Below, in pieces: positions 43,958-52,942 of a stretch of 64,000 bases of DNA. Within the stretch, counting starts at the first letter, position 1; each line of letters opens with the position of its first letter. This DNA is from JAADHI01 sp964451325 (lineage in GTDB: Bacteria > Nitrospirota > Nitrospiria > SBBL01 > JAADHI01). The notes under the pieces were generated by a model. That model saw only the letters and a program-made list of their open reading frames with translations, was not told the DNA's origin and did no database searches. Made by a program: the position numbers and the translations under genes. The stretch covers positions 62,001 through 126,000 of the forward strand of contig CAYVHO010000003.1 of NCBI GenBank assembly GCA_964451325.1, in the 5' to 3' direction.

Positions 43958-45685
43958 ATGTCTATAAAAGTTAAACGCCTGCTCATCGTATTTTTTCTAT
44001 TATTTCCAGTAATCACTCCCAATGAAGCCTTTTCGCGTGAAAGCACCCAGAAACGTATCGAAAAAAAGGATCTCTTTTTGAAATTCAAAAGAGGAGAGAC
44101 AGTCAAAGGTGTCGTCATCAACGGGGCGGACTTGATCGAAATCATCAAGGTTTCCGACCATGATATCCGTATTAAGGGTTCGACCATTGAACAGGGATTG
44201 GATTTTACAGAGATCCCTCTTGTTCGAAATAAGATCGAAATTATTCGCTCTGAGATCCAAGAAAATCGAGAAAGCGCTTATGCGCTAAGACTAAGAGACA
44301 GCTCTATTGCGCAAAAAGAAACCCGTTTTATGCAAGCTGTTTCTTTTGCCAAAACCCGTTTTACAGGGAAAGCTTCTTTTTCGGGGGCGATTTTTAATCA
44401 AAAAACGTCTTTTAATGTAACAACCTTTGAAGACGAAGCGCGTTTTAAAGACGCTGTTTTTGTTGAAAATGCTTTCTTTTCCTATGCCACTTTTAATGGA
44501 TTAGCCGATTTCTCCCGCAGCACATTTCACAAGCTCGCACACTTTGCGAACACCGTTTTTGATAAACGACTCTCACTACGCATGATCGACTTCAGGGAAT
44601 ACGTTGATTTTAGGGATACGATTATTGGACAGCTTGACTTTAACAGCACACAAAGCCCGGCAGTCATTGTTGGACGTATGGATTTTAGACGTGCGATTAT
44701 TTCCGATGCACATTTTCAGGACATTTTTTTTGAACAGGACATTGATTTTTCCGATGCGGTTTTTATCCGTATTCTTTTTAAAGACGTGTCTTTTGAGCAA
44801 GACGTCTATTTTTTGAGAACCCGGTTTAGATTACAAACGGCGCTCTACGATACGCGGTTTAAAGGGGTTGTTGATTTTACCGATGCAGACCTGCGAAGCA
44901 ATCAACAGTTTTTGATTTCGTATGCTTTTTTTAAAAATTTAAAAATAACCTGGCGACAACTTCCACCCCTCAAGATTTGGCAAAACAATGTCGACAAAAA
45001 AATGCAGAGCTTTCTCGATATCGAGCGCAGTCAGCAAGCAGAGGGTGAAAAAAAAGAAGAGCGGGTCAAACTCGGAGGAATCGAAAAATTAAGCCATGTT
45101 GTTTCGGGTTTGCAGGCTGGCTTCCGTGCCCATCGGCAACTTCAAGATGCCAATCATGCCTATTATGACCTCAAAACGCTTGAACTGAATGAAATCCGTG
45201 AAGGGAAAACAGTCTGGCAATGGTTTTCTGCACAACCCACTTGGGCCATTTGGTGGGCAACGACCGGATTTGGCATGCGGCTCTCTTGGATTTTGCTCTG
45301 GTGTTTTGGCATCAATTTCTTTTTTACAGTCCTTTATTTTTTAGGCGGCCGCTTACGCAGCTCGCCCAAAGCGGATGATGCCTTTAAATTACGCGTACTC
45401 GATTTTCCAAAACGCTACTATGTCAAGTCGGACATTGGTGTTTCTCCAGGACGCCCAGAGTATACTCTGGGCCATTTTTTAAGTCTTTTTTGTTTCAGTG
45501 CGGTTATTTTGATAAAAATTGGCTATCGAAATCACAATATTGAAGGAAAGTTTTTAGGCAGATTGCACTATCGCTGGATCATCCGCCTGGAATGGCTATT
45601 GGGCCTTTATCTCCTGCCCGCACTCTCCTATACTTTACAGAACGTTGTGCCTGTCGTGAATAAACTCGTCACGGGGATTTTTTAG
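43958..45685 (+). CDS. Pentapeptide-repeat-like membrane protein
   Basis: Signal peptide (about 1-25, ending NEAFS), then many imperfect five-residue repeats of the type A(T/N)F-x2-A-x-F (AVSFAKTRFTGKASFSGAIF and others, about 105-330) that build a right-handed beta helix. A polar region and several membrane helices follow in the last 170 residues, with RLSWILLWCFGINFFF. Predicted repeat domain outside and anchor at the C-terminus. Transcribed with the SpmA-SpmB fusion. Function unknown. Confidence 0.72.
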   Translation: MSIKVKRLLIVFFLLFPVITPNEAFSRESTQKRIEKKDLFLKFKRGETVKGVVINGADLIEIIKVSDHDIRIKGSTIEQGLDFTEIPLVRNKIEIIRSEIQENRESAYALRLRDSSIAQKETRFMQAVSFAKTRFTGKASFSGAIFNQKTSFNVTTFEDEARFKDAVFVENAFFSYATFNGLADFSRSTFHKLAHFANTVFDKRLSLRMIDFREYVDFRDTIIGQLDFNSTQSPAVIVGRMDFRRAIISDAHFQDIFFEQDIDFSDAVFIRILFKDVSFEQDVYFLRTRFRLQTALYDTRFKGVVDFTDADLRSNQQFLISYAFFKNLKITWRQLPPLKIWQNNVDKKMQSFLDIERSQQAEGEKKEERVKLGGIEKLSHVVSGLQAGFRAHRQLQDANHAYYDLKTLELNEIREGKTVWQWFSAQPTWAIWWATTGFGMRLSWILLWCFGINFFFTVLYFLGGRLRSSPKADDAFKLRVLDFPKRYYVKSDIGVSPGRPEYTLGHFLSLFCFSAVILIKIGYRNHNIEGKFLGRLHYRWIIRLEWLLGLYLLPALSYTLQNVVPVVNKLVTGIF

Positions 45686-46479
45686 GAATCTCGTGTGTTT
45701 GAAAAGGTTTTGTGCTGACGCCATATCATAAACCCACCTAATAAAATCATGGGGAGGCTTAAAAGCTGTCCCATCGAAAAAGCACCCCCGAACAAAAGAC
45801 CGATGTGTGCATCAGGCTCCCGTGTATATTCGACCAGAAAACGAAAAACACCGTAACCCGCAATCATGGCCCAAAAAACAATCCCTGGCGCAAGTGCCTT
45901 TTTTGAAAGTACCCAAAGAATGATAAATAACACAACACCTTCGAGCCCCGCTTCATAAAGCTGAGAAGGATGACGGCAAACATCTCCACCCCCCGGGAAA
46001 ATCATACACCAGGGAACGTCACTGGCTCGCCCGAAAAGCTCGCCATTCATAAAATTACCCAGCCGCCCTAGCCCTAAACCCAGCGGCACACTCACAATGC
46101 TGACATCGGCTACGGCATAAACCGGAAAACCAGAACGCCTGCAAAAATAAATACCCCCTAAAATCGCCCCAATCAGGCCGCCGTGAAAAGCCATGCCGCC
46201 TTCCCAAACTGCGATGATTTTGGCAGGATTTTCAAGATAATAGACCGGATTATAAAACACGACATAACCCAAACGTCCGCCAAAGATCACACCCATGGCC
46301 GCATAAAGCATTAAATCTGAAATTTGCTCCTGTGTGATGGCAAGTTTTTTACGTAAGGCAACCGCACGGATAATAAACATCGCAGAGATAAAAGAGATGG
46401 CGTACATCATGCCATACCAGCGAAATGCAAGGGGGCCAATGCGAAAGAAGACGGGGTCAATATTGGGAAAAGGGATCAT
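45682..46479 (-). CDS. lgt: Prolipoprotein diacylglyceryl transferase
   Basis: Seven-helix inner-membrane enzyme that adds diacylglycerol to lipobox cysteines. The Lgt signature GRLGNFMNGELFGR, the HGGL motif and RHPSQLYEA are all present. ATG 46479 (MIPFPNID) is preferred over 46521 because family members begin here. It serves the several lipoproteins in this window. Its end overlaps the pentapeptide gene by four bases. Confidence 0.96.
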   Translation of the reverse strand: MIPFPNIDPVFFRIGPLAFRWYGMMYAISFISAMFIIRAVALRKKLAITQEQISDLMLYAAMGVIFGGRLGYVVFYNPVYYLENPAKIIAVWEGGMAFHGGLIGAILGGIYFCRRSGFPVYAVADVSIVSVPLGLGLGRLGNFMNGELFGRASDVPWCMIFPGGGDVCRHPSQLYEAGLEGVVLFIILWVLSKKALAPGIVFWAMIAGYGVFRFLVEYTREPDAHIGLLFGGAFSMGQLLSLPMILLGGFMIWRQHKTFSNTRDS

Positions 46480-46570
46480 CTTATTGGGATTCCGGGTTGA
46501 AAGAGCCACGCAATATAACATAGAGGGAAAATGAAAGGGAAGAATGCCGTCTCTCGCTTGAGGGAGAAAT

Positions 46571-47101
46571 TCACCAATTCACGACAACTTTTTTGAGTTG
46601 ATTTTTTTTATCGTGATAGTAGATAAATCCGTTTTCACAACCAAAAAGGTGTACATCGCGCGTGATCCGGACGTCTTCTTTGCAGTAGAGGGCAATTTCC
46701 GCAAATTTCCCCGCATGAAACCAATCAATGGCCTGGAGACCGTGGGCAGATTTTCCGGTCTTTAGACTTGCATGGGCAACATTGTCAAGTTTGAGGCGTG
46801 TGCCCATACATTTTCTGAGATCCACCATCAAATCCAGTGTCGGAAGTTTAGAAAAATCCAGTGCCGTGTAATAGGACAGTACCGAGTAATCAAAACCAAT
46901 ATGGTTGTAGCCAATGACAAGATCGGCGGCCTGGAGCTCTGCAATAAGTGAGGGCATATCCTCTTCTTCGTAGACCTTGAATGTTTCTGCCTCACTCGAA
47001 TAGGTGACCCCAATCGAAACACGCATCATGTGTTTATTGCCCCAACCGCCGACCTCCTCGGCGCTCTTTTGAGTCTCCAGATCGAAATAGACGGTATTCA
47101 T
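46571..47101 (-). CDS. DEDDy-type ribonuclease H-like 3'-5' exonuclease
   Basis: 176-residue single-domain exonuclease. Exo I YFDLET (Asp7, Glu9), Exo II GYNHIGFDYSVL (Asp) and Exo III YCKED (YxxxD) give the DEDDy set of metal ligands. The family is seen as stand-alone bacterial exonucleases and helicase-associated domains. Substrate RNA or DNA is not evident. It lies between lgt and the large propeller lipoprotein on one strand. Confidence 0.8.
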   Translation of the reverse strand: MNTVYFDLETQKSAEEVGGWGNKHMMRVSIGVTYSSEAETFKVYEEEDMPSLIAELQAADLVIGYNHIGFDYSVLSYYTALDFSKLPTLDLMVDLRKCMGTRLKLDNVAHASLKTGKSAHGLQAIDWFHAGKFAEIALYCKEDVRITRDVHLFGCENGFIYYHDKKNQLKKVVVNW

Positions 47102-47150
47102 GATTAGAAACGTTCTTGATAAAGGTTGAGTGGCATTTTCGGGAGAAAAA

Positions 47151-50100
47151 CTAAGGTCTTGGAGAACCGACGGTGAGGGCTGAAGGACTTTTTAAACCTG
47201 TTTTGTCCCCCAGAAAGGTTTTTTTAGCGGCTTGACCTTCTGCGGTGCTCGCATTCGTAAAGATAGAAACCGAATTTGCGCCAGGGTCTGCTAAATAGAG
47301 TAGGTCATTCTCCGTATCAAGATAAATCGCCGAAGGGTTGACCAGAGCATTGTTACCCGAACCGTCGTCGCCGGAGATCATTCGCGGAGCAGATTCGCCA
47401 CCGATCAATGTTGAAGCGTTCTCAAAAACAAGAATTTTTTTAGCGCTTTTATCCAAGACATACAAAATATCACGAACAGGGTCTAAAGCCACATCCGAAG
47501 GCGTATCAAAACCCGTTAAGATCGCAGTGGCTGTGACCGATCCATTTAAAGTATCGGCTTGGTTATAAATTAAGACGGAATCCCCTCCTGTATTGGCGAT
47601 ATAAAGTCGCTGGCTCGTCGGATTTAAGACAAGCCCCTCAGGCTGATTAAGTGCCGTATCCCTCAGAATACGATTCGGTGTTGTGCCGTCAGCAAAGGTA
47701 CTTGCATTATCAAAAACCAAAATGGCGTTGCAAACGTTCGGGGTACACGCAAAAGCTTCACTGTTGGAGACATACAGACGATCTCGGGAAGTGTCCACAA
47801 AAAGCCCGGCGGGACGATTCAGTTGAATGTTGCTCAAATCCCGTTTTCCAGTCGTTGAATTGGTCGTAACATCAATGGTATTGGCATTCGCAAACACAGA
47901 CAAGGTGTTTGTGCTCTGATTTGCAACATAGAGTACATTTTTGACTGAATCGACTGCTACAGCTTCAGCCGTGGTAAACGAACCGCCGCCACCTGTCCAA
48001 ACCTTACTGGGTTTGAGTTGACCGGCTGTACCAAAAACCTGCAATCCTCCTTGTGTACAAGTGGGAGAGGCCAATGGGTTTGAACAAGAACTTGCCACGT
48101 AGAGGGTTTCGTTATTCGCGTTTCGGGACACAACGACGGCTCCGATAAACAAGGCCCCTGGTTTTGAAAAATTCAAATTGGTTTGCGATCCGATAAGCAC
48201 TTTTGTTGCAAGAGTATCATTACAAACCACAGCGCCATCAATACATTGAGGCGAGCTGTCACCTATTGTACTTGCGGTGTTAAATGAAAAAACCGCATTC
48301 TGATCGGAGGCAGAATTCACAAGATAAAGTCGATCCGCAATGACATCCACAAAAGGTGAGATGGGGGCTTTGAGTTTGTTTTGCACACCCGCCGTCAGAC
48401 CCACAGTGGAGATAATACGGTCAGGCGGGCAGGGGGTTGATGGACAAGCGCCTGTATTGTCTCCTTTTGTACTTGCCCCCTCAAAAACAAAGACCGTATT
48501 GGCCCGATAGTCTGCGACGGCTCCCGGCTCCTCACCGTTATTGCTTACATACAAAATATCCCGTGTGCTGTCGATAAAAAGACCGGAGGGTTTGTCAAAA
48601 CCTGTAATCGTGCGAAGCAAGGTCAATTCACCCCCAGGACTACCCGGGGGTGAGCTGTAATCATAAACAACGACACTGTTATTACTTTTGTTTGACACAT
48701 AAACCTGCCCACGGGTCTCGTCAACGGTCATCCCGCTTGAACTCCCAGCGCTCAAGCCGGAAAACGATTTGCTTTGATGACCGGGTGGAAAGAGTGTTTT
48801 ACCCGTTGGCCCCACTGCGTTACTTAGAGGAAAGGCGATATCTTTAGGAGGATTGGGAGGATCCGGCTCTGTAAAGGGCTGCGTTAGGTCATAAATATAG
48901 AGGCCATGTCGAATATCAGCTACCGCATTTAAAAACAGCATGAGCTCCCGTGTTTTATCAATGTGAATACCCATCGGTGTTTCAAAATTCGATGATCCAG
49001 CAAGCCTCCAACTTGGCGCAGTATTCTCAAAATCTTTATTGCTAAGCTGATCATAAACGATAAAGGGTGCTGGGGAAGCAACCGTGCTTGCATTGCTCAC
49101 ATAAAGCCGATCCAAAGTTTCATCGTAAAAGAAGCTGCTGGGCGCATCCAACAAGGTGACCGAGCCCTTATTTTCATCAATGGGGGCAACATCTCCTTCC
49201 ACAGAATAGATAATAATATTATTTCCACCGGTATTTGCAACGTAAGTAATATCTCGTCCTGGGTCATAAGCAATTCCCACAGGATGTGTTAAAGTCGTCC
49301 CGCTTTCGACACTCACATCTCCCCCCGCCCGACGGTCCGGGCTTAAGTCACAGAGGTGAGTTGCGACCGTACAGGTAGTCAGAATATCGTTAAAAATCAA
49401 AAGAGAGGGGCTGTCGGTATTGGCAATACCAGAGACATTCACGTTGTTAGGACTGTTATTATTGATAATCGAAAGTCGTCCCGTTGCTTCATCCACATCA
49501 ATGCCTGCGGGCACGGTCAAGTCCGTATTCAGCCCTGTTAAGACACGTTCCGGTATCGGAGTCCCCGACAAAGTACTGGCACTTTCGTAAATAAAGATAG
49601 CAGGGCTATTTTGGCCCGTGTTTACCACATAAAGACGGTCGTTGATGCTGTCGAGGTGTATGCCAAAAGGCAACTCCAACCGGCTGGCGGTCTCGGCTTC
49701 CGAGTGAGGTGAAATCACAGAAGTCGGGACAATATTGCAAAGTGAAAAATCCGAAACGCACTCAGATGCCGTAGCACCAATGGTGTCACTGTTTTTATAC
49801 ACGAGGATTGAGTTATTCCCCATGTTTGAAATATAGAGCCTTTTTCGGCTTGAATCAACTGCAAGTGACCTGGGGGCATCTAAGAGAGTCAGATGCCCTT
49901 TTAACACATTGCAGGGACTCAGGTTTCCGCGATTTGGACTTCCACCCAGACAAAAACCCAGGATGCTGTTGCCATTTTTATTGGCCACAAAAAGCCGATT
50001 GCTCGTGGCATCAAAGCTTAGGCCAAAAGGCTCATCCAACTCAGTCTCACCGCCTGAGATCGTGCGAGAAGCTTGTAGGGGGGTTCCAAGTGTGCTGGCA

Positions 50101-50513
50101 TTGTCATAAATTTGAATGGCATTTTGCCCTGGATTGGCGACATAAAGGGTGTCGCTTGCACGATCCAGAAAAATGCCTGCGGGGCTGCTCACCGTATCAG
50201 GAAATTGACGTGTGGGCGGAATATTTTCCCCCTGCACGGTGAGCGTTTCTCCAAGGACGCGAACATCAAAGGCGAGCAATTTTCCGCCGTTGCCATTGGT
50301 GACGTAGAGTGTTTTATCAGAGACGGTTTGTGAGGGGATTCCGGCTTCGGGCTTCGCAGTGGTATCACCACAAGCCGAAAGGCCGAAGAGCAGGAATGAA
50401 TAAAAAACAGCAAAACAGGCCTTGTGAAAAGCACTGTTTTTAGGCACAACATGCCGTGTTGTTTCGGTATGACTTCTCAATACGTCCCGATCGAGAAAAC
50501 ACCCTTTGCACAA
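47151..50513 (-). CDS. Giant beta-propeller (YVTN/NHL-like) lipoprotein
   Basis: The N-terminal region ends in lipobox LSAC, then more than a dozen repeats of about 50-60 residues with the core DRLYVSNxxxNxIxVFxNAST, typical of YVTN/NHL-type propeller blades. About 1100 residues suggests two or more propellers in tandem. No catalytic motif. The TTG start at 50513 is assumed and no start has a good ribosome site; a GTG at 50450 would still keep the signal. It follows tsf by 62 bases. Predicted surface or periplasmic binding protein. Confidence 0.78.
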   Translation of the reverse strand: MCKGCFLDRDVLRSHTETTRHVVPKNSAFHKACFAVFYSFLLFGLSACGDTTAKPEAGIPSQTVSDKTLYVTNGNGGKLLAFDVRVLGETLTVQGENIPPTRQFPDTVSSPAGIFLDRASDTLYVANPGQNAIQIYDNASTLGTPLQASRTISGGETELDEPFGLSFDATSNRLFVANKNGNSILGFCLGGSPNRGNLSPCNVLKGHLTLLDAPRSLAVDSSRKRLYISNMGNNSILVYKNSDTIGATASECVSDFSLCNIVPTSVISPHSEAETASRLELPFGIHLDSINDRLYVVNTGQNSPAIFIYESASTLSGTPIPERVLTGLNTDLTVPAGIDVDEATGRLSIINNNSPNNVNVSGIANTDSPSLLIFNDILTTCTVATHLCDLSPDRRAGGDVSVESGTTLTHPVGIAYDPGRDITYVANTGGNNIIIYSVEGDVAPIDENKGSVTLLDAPSSFFYDETLDRLYVSNASTVASPAPFIVYDQLSNKDFENTAPSWRLAGSSNFETPMGIHIDKTRELMLFLNAVADIRHGLYIYDLTQPFTEPDPPNPPKDIAFPLSNAVGPTGKTLFPPGHQSKSFSGLSAGSSSGMTVDETRGQVYVSNKSNNSVVVYDYSSPPGSPGGELTLLRTITGFDKPSGLFIDSTRDILYVSNNGEEPGAVADYRANTVFVFEGASTKGDNTGACPSTPCPPDRIISTVGLTAGVQNKLKAPISPFVDVIADRLYLVNSASDQNAVFSFNTASTIGDSSPQCIDGAVVCNDTLATKVLIGSQTNLNFSKPGALFIGAVVVSRNANNETLYVASSCSNPLASPTCTQGGLQVFGTAGQLKPSKVWTGGGGSFTTAEAVAVDSVKNVLYVANQSTNTLSVFANANTIDVTTNSTTGKRDLSNIQLNRPAGLFVDTSRDRLYVSNSEAFACTPNVCNAILVFDNASTFADGTTPNRILRDTALNQPEGLVLNPTSQRLYIANTGGDSVLIYNQADTLNGSVTATAILTGFDTPSDVALDPVRDILYVLDKSAKKILVFENASTLIGGESAPRMISGDDGSGNNALVNPSAIYLDTENDLLYLADPGANSVSIFTNASTAEGQAAKKTFLGDKTGLKSPSALTVGSPRP

Positions 50514-50575
50514 ACAAGAGGGTGGTAAATCAGATCATGCAACAAACGGAAGTTGATGACCAAAATAAAAAGGCC

Positions 50576-51184
50576 TTAAGCTTCGCCTTCTCCCAACTGA
50601 AAACGCACAAAACGGCGGACTTGGATATTTTCACCGACCTTTGAGATTGTTTGTGCGACGAGATCTGAAACAGTGATGTCTGGATCTTTCAAAAAAGGCT
50701 GTTCCATCAAACAAATCGATTTAAGAAATTTGTTGATTTTCCCTTCCGCAATTTTTTCGATGACGGATTCGGGTTTTTTGGATTCCATGGCCTGTGCTTT
50801 GAAAATCGCACGTTCGTGCTCAATGATGTCTTCAGGGACTTCTTCTTTTCGCACATACAGTGGAGCAGGATTTGATCCAGCGACCTGCATAGACAAATCT
50901 TTGACCAAGGCCTGAAATTCAGGATTTCTTGCAACAAAATCAGTTTCGCAACTCACTTCGACCAATACACCAATTTTCCCACCGTAATGAATATAAGAAC
51001 CGATACTGCCTTCATCTGTGGCACGACCTGACTTCTTTGTTGCAGTCGCAAGGCCCTTTTTCCGGAGGAAATCAATGGACTTTGTGAGATCGCCTTCCGA
51101 AGCCTTGAGCGCTGCTTTGCAATCCATAATGCCAGCCCCGGTCTTTTCCCTCAGCGATTTTATCTCAGCTGCACTTACGCCCAA
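50576..51184 (-). CDS. tsf: Translation elongation factor Ts
   Basis: Nucleotide exchange factor for EF-Tu. Motifs: KSLREKTGAGIMDCKAAL and CETDFVARN. About 202 residues, the short form with one compact core. TTG 51184 is chosen because GGGAGG (51191-51196) is six bases upstream; the TTG at 51190 would abut it. rpsB lies upstream as expected, but pyrH and frr do not follow. Confidence 0.95.
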   Translation of the reverse strand: MGVSAAEIKSLREKTGAGIMDCKAALKASEGDLTKSIDFLRKKGLATATKKSGRATDEGSIGSYIHYGGKIGVLVEVSCETDFVARNPEFQALVKDLSMQVAGSNPAPLYVRKEEVPEDIIEHERAIFKAQAMESKKPESVIEKIAEGKINKFLKSICLMEQPFLKDPDITVSDLVAQTISKVGENIQVRRFVRFQLGEGEA

Positions 51185-51244
51185 TTTCAACCTCCCTGAC
51201 TCAACTCAAAACAAGTAAACAATTTCAATATGTCCCGCCTATCC

Positions 51245-52072
51245 CTAGGCAGACTCTCCGACTTTCTCCACCGACTCGGGCACCTCAGGCTCCGCTTTTT
51301 CCGGCACAGCTTCTTTTGTTACTTCCGCTTTGGGGGAATTGACTTTGGGTGTCTTCGCGGGTGGGGTGGCCTCAATCGCAGCCTTTTCTCTAATTTGCAA
51401 ACCCTCTAGTGCGGCATCGGCCACCTTACTGGTCAAGAGCCGAATCGCACGAACCGCATCATCATTGCCGGGAATCGGATAATCAATTTCGTCCGGGTTG
51501 CAGTTGGTGTCGACAATCGCAATGATGGGAATGCCCAAGCGCCGTGCTTCGAGTACGGCCGTTCTTTCCTTAATAGTGTCGATAATAAAGATAGCCGAGG
51601 GAAGCTGACGCATATTCTTAATGCCCCCAAGGGTTTTGCTCAATTGAACACGAGATTTTTCGAGCCGGATCACCTCTTTTTTAGGGAGACGATCATAGGT
51701 CCCGTCTTTGTCTGCTTCTTCAAGTTTTTTGAGTTTTTTTATACTCTGCTTGATGGTCGAGAAATTTGTGAGCATACCACCCAGCCAGCGATGATTGACA
51801 AAAAACATATTGCAACGTTCTGATTCTTCAAGAACGATCTCCTGTGCCTGACGTTTTGTGCCCAAGAACAAAATGGATTCGCCTTCTGCCGCAAGTTTCT
51901 GCACAAAAGCCAGGGCCCTGGCAAGCGCCTTGGCTGTTTTTTGGAGGTCAATAATATAAACATTGTTGCGCTCACCGAAGATAAACTTCTCCATCTTCGG
52001 ATTCCATCTTTTGGTTTGGTGTCCAAAATGGACACCCGCCTTGAGCAAATCCTCTATTTCAATAACAGGCAT
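51245..52072 (-). CDS. rpsB: 30S ribosomal protein S2
   Basis: uS2 with LLKAGVHFGHQTKRWNPKM, the ribosomal S2 domain (about 1-225) and an acidic/basic low-complexity tail (about 230-275) longer than in E. coli. GGAGGAAA precedes the ATG. Transcribed from a promoter about 170 bases upstream with a structured leader. Confidence 0.97.
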   Translation of the reverse strand: MPVIEIEDLLKAGVHFGHQTKRWNPKMEKFIFGERNNVYIIDLQKTAKALARALAFVQKLAAEGESILFLGTKRQAQEIVLEESERCNMFFVNHRWLGGMLTNFSTIKQSIKKLKKLEEADKDGTYDRLPKKEVIRLEKSRVQLSKTLGGIKNMRQLPSAIFIIDTIKERTAVLEARRLGIPIIAIVDTNCNPDEIDYPIPGNDDAVRAIRLLTSKVADAALEGLQIREKAAIEATPPAKTPKVNSPKAEVTKEAVPEKAEPEVPESVEKVGESA

Positions 52073-52221
52073 TTCCAGTTTCCTCCATTTATGGTCTAAT
52101 CCACCGCTCCAGACTTAAGGGATTTTTTTTGGGTTCTTCCTAAAAATGATACGGGCAACCTCTATCCAAATTCAAGGAAAGTAGGGACCAAGCCCGGCAC
52201 CGGAGCGTGAGTATTTAAGCC

Positions 52222-52278
52222 CTGCGCGACAAAGCGCAGAAAGGCGAAATAGTAGCATACAAAGAATTCAAATTACAA
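52222..52278 (-). promoter_or_regulatory. rpsB promoter and start of a structured leader
   Basis: On the minus strand, TTGTAA (52273-52278), an 18-base spacer and TACTAT (52249-52254). The leader soon folds CTGCGC-N6-GCGCAG (52222-52239), then continues about 150 bases to rpsB. Feedback by S2 on its own leader is known in other bacteria, but the match here is not established. Confidence 0.45.
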
Positions 52279-52322
52279 GAGAGAATCAAGACGAATTTAA
52301 AGACGCAATGCGACGGAGGAGT

Positions 52323-52931
52323 CTATAAAAGCGGGGGAGGCACCCTTAGCTGCCGAGACTCATAGTCCTTAATTTGTGTCTCTTTTTCGAGGGTCATACT
52401 GATGTCATCCAAACCCTCCAGCAAACAAAGACGCTGAAAGGGGCTGATCTGGACCTTAAACACCAGCGCGTCGTCGCTGCGAATTTCTTCACGCTCAAGA
52501 TCCACACATAAGGCATAACCTGGCGTCGCTCGAATGTGTTGGAAGAGGGTTTCGACTTCTTCTTCAGTCAAACGAATGGGAAGAATGCCATTTTTAAAAC
52601 AATTGTTGTAAAAAATATCTGCAAACGAGGGGGCAATCACACAACGAAAACCATAATCCAAAAGCGCCCAGGGCGCATGTTCACGGGAGGAGCCACAGCC
52701 AAAATTGGCCCGCGAAACCAAAATTTTTGCCCCCTGATAACGCTCGGCATTTAAATCAAAATCAGGATTGTCTTTCCCATCCTTCGTAAAACGCCAGTCA
52801 TAAAAGAGAAATTGACCAAAACCGCTCCGCTCAATCCGCTTTAAGAACTGTTTGGGAATAATCTGATCTGTATCAACGTTGGGAAGGTCTAACAAGGCTG
52901 CAATGCCTGTAACGACCACAAAAGGCTTCAC
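52323..52931 (-). CDS. leuD: 3-isopropylmalate dehydratase small subunit
   Basis: Swivel-domain subunit of isopropylmalate isomerase (leucine synthesis). Motifs: DTDQIIPKQFLK and NFGCGSSREHAPWAL. 202 residues, GTG start. It follows leuC by eleven bases; both are needed for the active heterodimer. Confidence 0.96.
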   Translation of the reverse strand: MKPFVVVTGIAALLDLPNVDTDQIIPKQFLKRIERSGFGQFLFYDWRFTKDGKDNPDFDLNAERYQGAKILVSRANFGCGSSREHAPWALLDYGFRCVIAPSFADIFYNNCFKNGILPIRLTEEEVETLFQHIRATPGYALCVDLEREEIRSDDALVFKVQISPFQRLCLLEGLDDISMTLEKETQIKDYESRQLRVPPPLL

Positions 52932-52942
52932 CTCAATCTCTC

